A stretch of 64,000 nucleotides of DNA from an uncultured Candidatus Entotheonella sp. (lineage in GTDB: Bacteria; Tectomicrobia; Entotheonellia; Entotheonellales; Entotheonellaceae): contig OX639990.1 of assembly GCA_951828535.1 (NCBI GenBank), positions 1,909,300 through 1,973,299 of the forward strand, read 5' to 3'. Shown piece by piece: positions 1-8,036 of this stretch; the stretch's first letter is position 1; every line of letters starts with the position of its first letter. The notes beneath the pieces are model-generated. The model worked only from the letters and a program-made list of their open reading frames with translations, was not told where the DNA came from and searched no databases. Made by a program: the position numbers and the translations under genes.

Positions 1-1140
1 GAGGCTGAGCTGGCTCTCGGGCACGTTCACCACGTCGTTGGCAGTACGCAGGATGACGAACGACAGCAGGTCGATGCTGGGGTCGAGCTTGAGGGCCTGG
101 CGCAGGAAGCGGTAATTCCAGGTGGGGCTGCCGCACACCAGCAGCACGCGGATTTTGTCGCGCACCACGGAGAGCGGGAAATCGACGCGGTTGTTATCGG
201 TGAGCGCCTCGCCGAGCCGCGGGGCGATACTGACCGTATAGGCAAATTCGCCGATCACGTCCGGCTCCAAGGGGAAGGTCATTTGCTGCTCGGCGGCGTC
301 CGACGCGACCAGCATGCGCTGCGTCGCCACCACGCGACCGTCGCGCTGCAAGACGACCGCCAGCGTTTCCTCGGCATAGCCCCAGACCTGAATGGTAGCG
401 GTGACGTCCGCCGGATAATGCAGGAAGGTCAGCGACGGCGCCTGCACGTCAACGACGCGGATGTCCCGGTAGGTGTCCAGTTCACCGACCCCGACGGCCA
501 CCACGGGCACGCCCGCCCGGCGCAGGTAGCCGAGGCCGGTGTCCGAGCCGTGATGCACGCCGTCGCTGAGCACCATGACGCCGACCGGCGGCGCGCTGCG
601 GTTGTCGTCAAGCACGTGGGTAACGGCGCCGATCAAGTCCGTCCGCTGCCCGCCTGGCTGCACCTGCGGCAGGTCTTCACGCGGCAGCATCCGCACCGTG
701 TCGTCGAACTGGTACAGCGCAATTTCATACCGCTCGGCCAGCTTGTCCAACGCCGAGCGCTGCTCATCGTGCAGATAATCGACCACCCCCTGCAGGCGCG
801 TGGGCTCGCCGTCCGTGCTCAACCCCATGCTGCCGGAGGTATCCACCAGCACCGCCAATTGCGGCAGAATCATCATCACCTTCTGGATCAACAGGGCGGG
901 GTTAAGCAGCATGCCCAGAACCACCGCGTAGGCCCCGAATCGCAGCGCCGTCAGCCCCAACCGCGCGCGCCTCGAGGTGCGCGGCCCCAGGTCGAGCCAC
1001 TGCCGCACCAGCAACGCCAGGAAGGCCAGCGCAATGACGAGCACCACCACGACGGGAAACGTCGCCTCCCACGTCAAACTGCTCCTGAATGTTCCTGCCT
1101 GGGTATTCCACAGCAACGGAGAAAAGGGCCACAAGGTCAT
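1..1140 (-). CDS. VWA-domain membrane protein, partial (C-terminus beyond window)
   Basis: The frame is open from an ATG at 1140 to the left edge, so 380 codons are seen and the end is missing. Residues about 27-45 and 66-85 are membrane segments. A von Willebrand A domain follows, with the metal-site motif DTSGSMG at residues 100-106 and a LSDG strand near 191-194. This layout matches the large VWA/glutamine-amidotransferase-like membrane proteins found beside MoxR, DUF58 and BatA genes, which run to roughly 700 residues or more; that identity is inferred. It is the most promoter-distal member of the minus-strand cluster and is separated from the DUF4159 gene by 287 bp holding a repeat. No strong Shine-Dalgarno is visible, so the start is the least certain part. 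Confidence 0.8.
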   Translation of the reverse strand, partial: MTLWPFSPLLWNTQAGTFRSSLTWEATFPVVVVLVIALAFLALLVRQWLDLGPRTSRRARLGLTALRFGAYAVVLGMLLNPALLIQKVMMILPQLAVLVDTSGSMGLSTDGEPTRLQGVVDYLHDEQRSALDKLAERYEIALYQFDDTVRMLPREDLPQVQPGGQRTDLIGAVTHVLDDNRSAPPVGVMVLSDGVHHGSDTGLGYLRRAGVPVVAVGVGELDTYRDIRVVDVQAPSLTFLHYPADVTATIQVWGYAEETLAVVLQRDGRVVATQRMLVASDAAEQQMTFPLEPDVIGEFAYTVSIAPRLGEALTDNNRVDFPLSVVRDKIRVLLVCGSPTWNYRFLRQALKLDPSIDLLSFVILRTANDVVNVPESQLSL

Positions 1141-1246
1141 TTGGAGTTTCTTACATTTGGGTTGGAGGAATAAAAGGAGCCGCTAGTTTACCGTCAAGGT
1201 GCGTATGACACAACCAGCACGGACACGGCAACAGGGGAACCCTATT

Positions 1247-1327
1247 CCCTCGCCCCTGGCGGGAGAGGGTTGGGGTGAGGTGGAAAGTCCCGGATTACAA
1301 GCCGTCTTGATCCGAAAATGCTCCAGC
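1247..1327. repeat. REP-like palindrome (family B) with TIR-like right end
   Basis: The 287-bp gap between the two minus-strand genes holds an imperfect palindrome (CCCTCGCCCCTGGCGGGAG then AGGGTTGGGGTGAGG). It belongs to the same family as copies at 53030-53064 and 54642-54755. About 30 bp to its right, GATCCGAAAATGCTCCAG (1310-1327) resembles the right terminal repeat of the element at 21293-21506. I see no gene in the gap. Confidence 0.55.
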
Positions 1328-1427
1328 GTGCCCCTACATGAGGCATGGCGTGAGCCAATTTGGAAGTTCTTGTACAAATGGAGCGCCAAAACAAGCCGAC
1401 ATCTGGAGGAGTGAGGGCAGCAGCGCC

Positions 1428-2252
1428 TCAGCCAAGCTTCCGGCGAATGAAGGGCAGGTGGATGAGGTCTTGTTTGTAGTTGACCGTGATGGCGTACATG
1501 ATGGCGTTGACACCGAGCTTGAAAGCTTGCAGGCGCTGGGATTCGCCGCCGGGGTGGCAGGCGGACACCCAGTTGCCGAGGTAATCGCGCTCCCAGGCGG
1601 CGCCGAGGCCGTTCTGGCAGTAGAGCAGCGGGGTGCGGTCGCCGATGTGCACGCCTTCGAGGTAGGGATTGACAATGCGCACGCCGCCCATGGTACGAAT
1701 AAGGTAGTAGGTTCGAAACACGGAATGATCGGGCGATAGGATTTTGAGCGCGCGGCCCGGGAACAGGCGGGCGATTTCGCGGCGCACGCTGGCGTCGAAG
1801 TCCTGCCCCTTGTTACCGCGTGCGTCGTCGATGAGCATTAAACCGCCGAAGCGCAGGTAGCGGCGCAGGATTTCCAACTCCTCGGTGTCGAAGGGCTCGA
1901 AAGCCTGCTCGCCGGTCATGTAGAGGAAGGGATGGGAAAACAGCGACGGATCGCGCGGGGTGAGGATGCGGCGCTCGTTTTGGGTCTCGACGCTGGTGCG
2001 CTGGCGCATTTCCTGCATCAGGGGGGCGACGGCCAAGGGCCGCGGGTCCCACTGGCCGCCGCGATATTGCAACTGTGCCAGTACGAACGTGTTGGTGGCC
2101 GGCATGGCGGCAGCCGGCGGCGTCTTCAGTCCCAGCAGAGCGGGAACGGCGGCCAGGCCGCGGGCCGCGCAGTGTAGCAACGCCCGCCGTGACAGCGGCG
2201 TCGACTCGGCACGTAATAAAGCTGTCAACTTGGCATTCTCAGACATCGGCAT
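1428..2252 (-). CDS. DUF4159 domain-containing protein with twin-arginine-like signal
   Basis: 274 residues. The N-terminus has SRRALLHCAARG followed by a hydrophobic stretch ending in AAA, which looks like a Tat-type or ordinary signal peptide, so the mature protein is probably periplasmic. The body matches the DUF4159 family (LQYRGGQWDPRP, then a conserved LRRYLRFGGLMLIDDARG segment near the middle), whose biochemical role is unknown. It lies 15 bp downstream of the BatA-like VWA gene in the same direction, so the two are probably co-transcribed. DUF4159 proteins commonly travel with MoxR/DUF58/VWA genes; that partnership is family knowledge, and its role here is inferred. Confidence 0.85.
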   Translation of the reverse strand: MPMSENAKLTALLRAESTPLSRRALLHCAARGLAAVPALLGLKTPPAAAMPATNTFVLAQLQYRGGQWDPRPLAVAPLMQEMRQRTSVETQNERRILTPRDPSLFSHPFLYMTGEQAFEPFDTEELEILRRYLRFGGLMLIDDARGNKGQDFDASVRREIARLFPGRALKILSPDHSVFRTYYLIRTMGGVRIVNPYLEGVHIGDRTPLLYCQNGLGAAWERDYLGNWVSACHPGGESQRLQAFKLGVNAIMYAITVNYKQDLIHLPFIRRKLG

Positions 2253-2267
2253 CGCACTCCCCCCGCC

Positions 2268-4397
2268 TCACAAACGGTTGGCGCAGACGTTCTCGACCAT
2301 CAGCACCGCCACCAGCGACAGCAGCAATATCCCGGCAATCTCTCGGCCCGGCAGCGCCGTGCCATCGGCCTGTTGGCCGAGCGCCGCTTCTTCCTCCAAT
2401 ATAACCGACAACGGCTGCCAGCGCGCCTGCAGGTCGGCCTGCTGCAATTTGGTAAAGTCCGACTCCGCCCGCGTGGCATTCACGGCGAGGTAGTCGGTGT
2501 CGGCGCTGCTGCTGAGGCGGTAAATACCCGGCACGGTGTATTCCGCCACCGGCGCCTCGATAATGCCTTCCTGGCGCGCGAAACGGCTCAACAATTCCTT
2601 GCCGTCCGGGGTGAGAATGGTGAGGCTGCCGCCCTCCTGCGACCCCTGGATACGCACCGACGTCGGGCCGGGCAGGAACACCTGTGGGCGTTGCGCCGCC
2701 TTGGAAAGCTGTGCCGCGTACCCGACCAGGCTGTGCATCAAAGGCACGTATGCCGTCCGCGTCGGCAGGTCCGTCCAGTCGCGGTCGGCGGTGGAGGTGA
2801 ACAACAGCACACGCCCGCGGCCCAGGGAGCGTTCGAGCAGGAATGGTCGGCCGTCGTCGTACGACAGCAACACGTCCGCACCTGCCGCCTCGTCCTCGGC
2901 CACTGAGAAATAGCGATAAAACCGGCTGCGCGTCAGCATGTCCGCCGCGCCACCCGTGAAGACCGCCACGGCCTCGTGCGCGTTGTCGGCCAGTTGCAGC
3001 GTCACCGGCGCTTCCTCGGATTGCTGCACCGGCTCGCCCAGGGCCACCGGCAATAGCGGCGTGTCCGAGCCGTAAAACAGGGTGTTGTAGCGCGTCGCGT
3101 CCACCTGATGACCAGCGAAGAAAATCAGCCCGCCGCCGTCAGCCACGAACTGGTGCAGCCCTTGGCGCACCTGCGGCGACAGCGCCTCGACGTTGCACAG
3201 GACGATGACGCTGTAATCGCTTAGCCGCTCCTGCTCCAGGCCCTCCCAGATCAGCGGCTTCGGGTGGAACAGCGGCGACCCCAGCGAGCCGCGCGGCTGC
3301 AGGGCACTGAGCAGGTAGAACGTCTCGCTGTCGAACAGCGACGTGCCCGGATCGCCGTCCACCACCAGCACCCGCGCCGGTGCCACCGTCTGCAGCGCGA
3401 CGTAGAACCGATCATCCTCGGTAAACGCGTCGGCCTGCAAACGCACCTCGCCCCAGTGCAGCCCCGCCTGCGGCGCTACGATGCGGAACGGCACCGCCAC
3501 CTCCTCATCGGCAGCCAGGTCGGCCAGTTGCTGGCCAACCGTCTCGCCGCCGAGCAACAGATCGACCCGCAGGCTGCGCACCGGCTCGTCGCTGTGATTG
3601 CGGACCCACACGGTGACGTCCAACGGCGTTTGCTCGATAAACGGCGGCTCGGTAACGCGCACGCCGCTGATCAGCGCGTTGGCGTCGCGCTGCGGCGAGC
3701 CGAGGCGAACTACGTGCACAACCAGGTCTTCCGGCACCCGCGGCAGTTCCGACAACCGAAAACCTTCCCAGCCGTGCACCGTCAGGTCGGTCAGCAGCAT
3801 CAGCCGCCGCCTCGGCGCCGTGCTCGCCTGCAATATCTCGATGGCCCGCTGCACCGCAGCCGCGATGTCTACCGCCGCGTGGCTGGCCGAAATGGCGCGC
3901 ATCTGGTCCCACAACGCCGCCGCATCGGCTCCCAGCAGGGGCGGCTCCGCATCGGTATCGGCATCATCCGCCACCAGCGGCAGCACAACCGCGCTGTCCG
4001 GCGCCGCAATCCCATCCAGCAGCTGCCCCGCCAGCGTCTTGGCGCGCTCCAGGCGGGTCTCCTGGCCGTCGCGGAACTGCATACTGAAACTGTTGTCCAC
4101 CAGCACCACCGTCGCCTGCGGCGGCAGCGCCAGGGCCGCACTCGCCTCGTCGCCCCAACGCGGCTGCGACAGGAGCAGCGCCAGCAGCAGAATTGCCAGT
4201 ACCCGCAGGGCCAGCAGCAGCAATTGGTACAAGCGGAACTTGCGCGCCGTGCGTCGGTCCGCCATCAGCAGAAAGCGCAGCGCCGGAAAGCGGTGTACCA
4301 GCGCCCGGTGCCGATTGATCAGGTGGATCAGAATCGGCACGCCGGCCGCCAGACCGGCCAGCAGGAACGCCGGCTGCAGAAACATCAAGCCAAACAT
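2268..4397 (-). CDS. BatA/VWA domain membrane protein
   Basis: 709 residues. The start resembles the BatA N-terminal membrane domain: a hairpin of two transmembrane segments at residues about 6-26 and 57-77. A VWA domain follows with the MIDAS motif DNSFS at 101-105. The middle is a large predicted periplasmic region, and a last hydrophobic helix near 685-705 puts the C-terminus back at the membrane. This is a BatA-type (aerotolerance-operon) partner of a MoxR AAA+ ATPase. It starts 9 bp after the DUF58 gene ends, within a tight minus-strand run of MoxR, DUF58, BatA and DUF4159. The substrate is not evident from sequence. Confidence 0.88.
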   Translation of the reverse strand: MFGLMFLQPAFLLAGLAAGVPILIHLINRHRALVHRFPALRFLLMADRRTARKFRLYQLLLLALRVLAILLLALLLSQPRWGDEASAALALPPQATVVLVDNSFSMQFRDGQETRLERAKTLAGQLLDGIAAPDSAVVLPLVADDADTDAEPPLLGADAAALWDQMRAISASHAAVDIAAAVQRAIEILQASTAPRRRLMLLTDLTVHGWEGFRLSELPRVPEDLVVHVVRLGSPQRDANALISGVRVTEPPFIEQTPLDVTVWVRNHSDEPVRSLRVDLLLGGETVGQQLADLAADEEVAVPFRIVAPQAGLHWGEVRLQADAFTEDDRFYVALQTVAPARVLVVDGDPGTSLFDSETFYLLSALQPRGSLGSPLFHPKPLIWEGLEQERLSDYSVIVLCNVEALSPQVRQGLHQFVADGGGLIFFAGHQVDATRYNTLFYGSDTPLLPVALGEPVQQSEEAPVTLQLADNAHEAVAVFTGGAADMLTRSRFYRYFSVAEDEAAGADVLLSYDDGRPFLLERSLGRGRVLLFTSTADRDWTDLPTRTAYVPLMHSLVGYAAQLSKAAQRPQVFLPGPTSVRIQGSQEGGSLTILTPDGKELLSRFARQEGIIEAPVAEYTVPGIYRLSSSADTDYLAVNATRAESDFTKLQQADLQARWQPLSVILEEEAALGQQADGTALPGREIAGILLLSLVAVLMVENVCANRL

Positions 4398-4406
4398 GCT
4401 GCCTCC

Positions 4407-5336
4407 CTACTGCCGCCGCGCCAGGTACCGCGTCAGCGCCACGTCCAGCGGGGTTGTCGTCGGAAACAGGTGATAGTCGATCGCATCGCGCCTGCAGACC
4501 CGCTGGTAGTCGCCCAGAAACGTCTGCAGTTGTTGCAGATAGGCGGCCCGGATGCTCCTCGGCTCCGACAGAATGCGGCTGCTCGCCTGCTCGATGTCCT
4601 CGAACACCGTCAGCCGCTGGAAGGGAAATTCAAGCTCGTTGCGGTCCAGCACCTGGAACACCAGCACCTCGTGCCGCCGGTGGCGAAACGAGCGCAGGGT
4701 ACGCAGAACGGATTCCGGATCGTCGAAAAAATCGGAAATGACGATCACCAGGCCACGCTGCCTGATCTTGCCCGCCAGCTCGCGCAGCGCCGGACCGAGG
4801 TGCGTCTCGCCGTGCGGCTGCACGCTCTCCAGGTGAGTGGCCAATTCCCGCAGGTGCCGGGTGCCGCTGCGCGGTGGAATGTAGCGCTGCACCTCGGTAT
4901 TGAAGGTCACCAGCCCCACTTCATCGCCCTGCCGCAGCATCAGGTAGGCCAGCGACGCGGCCAGGGTAGCGGCGTAATCGAACTTGCTCAGCACCGACTC
5001 GTCGGCGGCGTAGTCCATCGAGGCGCTGGCGTCGAGCAGCAGGTACGCCCGCAGGTTCGTTTCCTCTTCGTATTCCTTGATGAAATAGCGGTCGAACTTG
5101 CCGTACGCCTTCCAGTCGATGCGGCGAATTTCGTCCCCCGGCACGTATTCGCGGTGCTCGGCGAATTCGACGCTGTGGCCCCGGTACGGGCTCTTGTGCA
5201 TGCCGCTCAGCAGTCCCTCGACGACGTGCCGGGCGCGAACCGACATGTTGGCGATTTTGGCGAGAACCAGGGGGTCGAAATAGCTGCGGCCAAGTTGCCG
5301 GCGGGAGCGGACGGCTCGCGGTGTAGCGCCTCTCAC
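4407..5336 (-). CDS. DUF58 domain-containing protein
   Basis: 309 residues. It carries the family signature around residues 55-95 (REYVPGDEIRRIDWKAYGK), followed by a VWA-like fold with DASASMD in place of a perfect DxSxS motif. DUF58 proteins act with MoxR ATPases, probably as adaptor or substrate-binding partners; the exact role is unknown. The start is a GTG whose last bases form the TGA stop of moxR (GTGA overlap, 5333-5336), so translation is coupled. No membrane segment is obvious, so it is probably cytoplasmic. Confidence 0.9.
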   Translation of the reverse strand: MRGATPRAVRSRRQLGRSYFDPLVLAKIANMSVRARHVVEGLLSGMHKSPYRGHSVEFAEHREYVPGDEIRRIDWKAYGKFDRYFIKEYEEETNLRAYLLLDASASMDYAADESVLSKFDYAATLAASLAYLMLRQGDEVGLVTFNTEVQRYIPPRSGTRHLRELATHLESVQPHGETHLGPALRELAGKIRQRGLVIVISDFFDDPESVLRTLRSFRHRRHEVLVFQVLDRNELEFPFQRLTVFEDIEQASSRILSEPRSIRAAYLQQLQTFLGDYQRVCRRDAIDYHLFPTTTPLDVALTRYLARRQ

Positions 5337-6388
5337 GCCTCTTTCCCTTCGAGCTGCACCTCGTCCAGCAGCCGCCGCACGATGTCGAGCGAGGTCATGC
5401 CCTCGGCCTCAGCATTGAAATTGGTGAGGATGCGGTGCCGCAGCACCGAGGGCGCCAGCGCCTTGACGTCCTCCACGGAGGCGGCGAAACGCCCATGCAT
5501 GATGGCGCGCGCCTTGGCCCCCAGAATGAGGTACTGCGAGGCTCGCGGCCCGGCGCCCCAGTTGACCCAGTCGCGCACGAAGTCAGGCGCCTGCGGATGC
5601 CCGGGCCGCGAGCGCTGCGACAATTGCGCCGCGTAGCGCACCACCGAGCGAGTCGCCGGCACCCGCCGCACCAGGTCCTGCAGGCGCACAATGGTGTCGG
5701 CGCTGAGAACGCGCTCCAGTTGCGGCTTGTAGGCCGAGGTGCTGTTGAGGACGATGTCCACCTCGTCGTCCAGGTCGGGGTAATCGATGCCGATGTGGAA
5801 CATGAAGCGGTCGAGTTGCGCCTCCGGCAGCGGGTAGGTACCCTCCTGCTCGATGGGGTTCTGGGTCGCCAGCACGAAGAAAGGCAGGTCGAGCCCATAC
5901 GTCTGGCCGCTGGCGGTGACGCGGTATTCCTGCATCGCCTGCAACAGCGCGGCCTGCGTTTTGGGCGGCGTGCGGTTGATTTCGTCGGCCAGCACGATGT
6001 TGGCGAAAATGGGACCTCGCAGGAAGCGGTAGCGCCGCTGGCGCGTCTCCGGGTCTTCCTCCAGCAGATCGGTGCCGGTGATGTCCGAGGGCATCAGGTC
6101 CGGGGTGAATTGCACCCGGTTGAAGCTCAGATGCAGCACGTCGGACAACGTGCTCACCAGCAGCGTCTTGGCCAAGCCCGGCACCCCGACCAGCAGACAG
6201 TGCCCTTGCGCTAACAGGGCGATCAGCAATTCCTCGATGACAGCGTCTTGCCCGACGATGACTTTCTTGATTTCCTGAAGAATGAGCTGCCGCTGCCTGG
6301 CAATCTCGGCGACCGCCTCCACCTCCTCGGCGCTGCCGTTGTCGCCGACCGTTGCCACCGCTTCCTCAGCCTCGCTTGCGTGTTCCAT
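5333..6388 (-). CDS. moxR: MoxR family AAA+ ATPase
   Basis: 351 residues, the normal MoxR length. The Walker A motif is GVPGLAKT (residues about 68-75), Walker B is VLADEINR (about 132-139), and the sensor/arginine-finger region is ATQNPIEQEGTYPLPEAQLD. MoxR ATPases act as chaperone-like remodellers that mature protein complexes together with VWA proteins. Here it sits between a TPR/peptidase gene whose stop is immediately upstream of its start (junction 6388/6389) and the DUF58 gene it overlaps by 4 bp. An acidic N-terminal tail of about 25 residues is not part of the AAA+ core. Confidence 0.95.
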   Translation of the reverse strand: MEHASEAEEAVATVGDNGSAEEVEAVAEIARQRQLILQEIKKVIVGQDAVIEELLIALLAQGHCLLVGVPGLAKTLLVSTLSDVLHLSFNRVQFTPDLMPSDITGTDLLEEDPETRQRRYRFLRGPIFANIVLADEINRTPPKTQAALLQAMQEYRVTASGQTYGLDLPFFVLATQNPIEQEGTYPLPEAQLDRFMFHIGIDYPDLDDEVDIVLNSTSAYKPQLERVLSADTIVRLQDLVRRVPATRSVVRYAAQLSQRSRPGHPQAPDFVRDWVNWGAGPRASQYLILGAKARAIMHGRFAASVEDVKALAPSVLRHRILTNFNAEAEGMTSLDIVRRLLDEVQLEGKEA

Positions 6389-7990
6389 TTATAAATTTCC
6401 CTCAAGTTGCTCAAACAGTTGCCGTTCCTGTTGCGCCTTGTCTTCCTCGCCCAACTGGGCGTGGCAGGTGGCCAGGTGCAGGTGCACCATGGGGTCGAAC
6501 GGATTGATCTGGGTTGCCTCCGCCAATGCCTCGCACGCCTGCTCGTATTCCTCCAAGAGGATGTACAACCCGCCCAGATTGGTGTACGTGGTGACGTAAT
6601 CCGTCTCCAACTCGCTGGCCCGCTGCAGGTGGCGCAGGGCCTGCTGCCGCCGTCCCTGCGCCATCAACGCCGTGGCCAGCTTGTTGAGCAGAAACGGCGA
6701 CTGCGGCTCCTGCTCCAGGGCGCGGCGGTACTCCATGGCGGCCGCTGGCAGACGCCCGCGACGGCGCAGCCGGTCACCCAGGCGGCTGTGCATGCGGGCT
6801 GTGCCGGAACTGATTTCGCGGCGCAGGTCGGCTACCGTCGTCTTGCCGTCCTGCTTCAGGTCGAACCGCGGCATGCGCACGCCATCGTGTGCTTTCAGGC
6901 TACGCGCCGCCAGAAACTGACGCCACTGCGTTTCAAAGGTGTCGAACCCAAGGCCCATCAGGCGCGCGATCGCTTCCGCGGCGCCCTCCCCTTCCGGCGC
7001 TTGCTGCAGCTCTTGCAACAGCAGCGGCAGACCCTCGAAGCCGAGCCGCTGCACGATGAAGTCGATGGCCGAAGCGGCCTCGGCGTACCCAAGTTGCACC
7101 TGATAGGTCGTCTCCAGCTTGACCAGCGAGGGCTCCATGTTCTTGAAGCCCACGAAGCTGTTGTTGGCCAGGGCGTGCGCCAGCAGCGATTCGGTGCGGC
7201 GGTTCAGCCAGCCCGGCTGCGGCAGCCGCCAGGCGTCCTCGAAGTAGCGCGCCATGCCTTCATGCAGCCAGATCGGCGCCCGGTTGTGACTCAGATGCAC
7301 CAGGATGTAATGAACGTATTCGTGGCTCAGGGAGTCCGTCCAACGATACCCGCGCGCCAGGTTGCGGGGCGACAACAGCATGATCTTGTTGAACTTGCAG
7401 ATACCGATAGCGCCCGACACCTCGATGTCGCGGGCGGACAGGCTGGAGGCCGGATAGAAGGTCGAGGTGGTGGGGAAGATCTCGACGCGAATCTTTTCGG
7501 ATGGGAAGAACTGGAAATAGCCGCCGAGGCGTTGATAGCTGCGCTCCAGCGCGTCGGCGACGTACGGCACTAAGGCAGCATCGCGCTGGGGGTCGATGTA
7601 GATGCGGAAGTGCGGTGTTTCCAGCAGTTCCAGGTCCGCGGTGCTGCGCTGGGTTTCGGCGACAAAGTCGCGGTAGGCCTGAAAACGCGGGTGCGGCAGC
7701 ACGTCGAGCAGGGCATCGAAGGTATCGAGGGCTTCCTGATAGCGGCCCTGATAAAACAGCGCGCGACCGCGCAGGAACCGCCATGCAGGCTGCATCGGTT
7801 CGGCGGCGAGCTTGGCTTCCACCCAGGCGAGCGCGGCGGCGGCCTGCCAGCGATCCAGCAGCACCTCACCCTGGTTCGCCAGGCGGGCGTCGCCTTCCCT
7901 GCCCTGCCGCATGCCCCAGGCAGCAGCCGGTAACAAACAGAGGCAAACAATGACAACCACGAAGTGCCGAAAACTGGCGCGGCAAGCCAT
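6389..7990 (-). CDS. TPR-repeat protein with peptidase MA-like metalloprotease domain
   Basis: 533 residues from the ATG at 7990. The frame continues further upstream, but that extension overlaps the DUF4175 gene and lacks a signal, whereas this start gives a good signal peptide (FRHFVVVIVCLCLLPAAAWG). Residues about 120-360 hold a peptidase-MA-like domain with the zinc motif HEYVH at 223-227 and a downstream HEG (about 243-245). TPR-like helices lie before it (about 40-105) and at the C-terminus (about 425-525). It should be a secreted or periplasmic metallopeptidase. It abuts moxR with no gap and starts 46 bp after the DUF4175 gene ends. Activity and substrate are unknown. Confidence 0.85.
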   Translation of the reverse strand: MACRASFRHFVVVIVCLCLLPAAAWGMRQGREGDARLANQGEVLLDRWQAAAALAWVEAKLAAEPMQPAWRFLRGRALFYQGRYQEALDTFDALLDVLPHPRFQAYRDFVAETQRSTADLELLETPHFRIYIDPQRDAALVPYVADALERSYQRLGGYFQFFPSEKIRVEIFPTTSTFYPASSLSARDIEVSGAIGICKFNKIMLLSPRNLARGYRWTDSLSHEYVHYILVHLSHNRAPIWLHEGMARYFEDAWRLPQPGWLNRRTESLLAHALANNSFVGFKNMEPSLVKLETTYQVQLGYAEAASAIDFIVQRLGFEGLPLLLQELQQAPEGEGAAEAIARLMGLGFDTFETQWRQFLAARSLKAHDGVRMPRFDLKQDGKTTVADLRREISSGTARMHSRLGDRLRRRGRLPAAAMEYRRALEQEPQSPFLLNKLATALMAQGRRQQALRHLQRASELETDYVTTYTNLGGLYILLEEYEQACEALAEATQINPFDPMVHLHLATCHAQLGEEDKAQQERQLFEQLEGNL

Positions 7991-8036
7991 GACGTACGTC
8001 ACATATTCTCCCAGGACCGCCACAAAGCCGGAGGGC

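Noticed and set aside
3264-5636. 790-residue open frame on the plus strand, opposite BatA and DUF58
   Set aside because: Low-complexity Arg/Gln/His-rich translation with no domain; it mirrors codon bias of the well-supported minus-strand genes.
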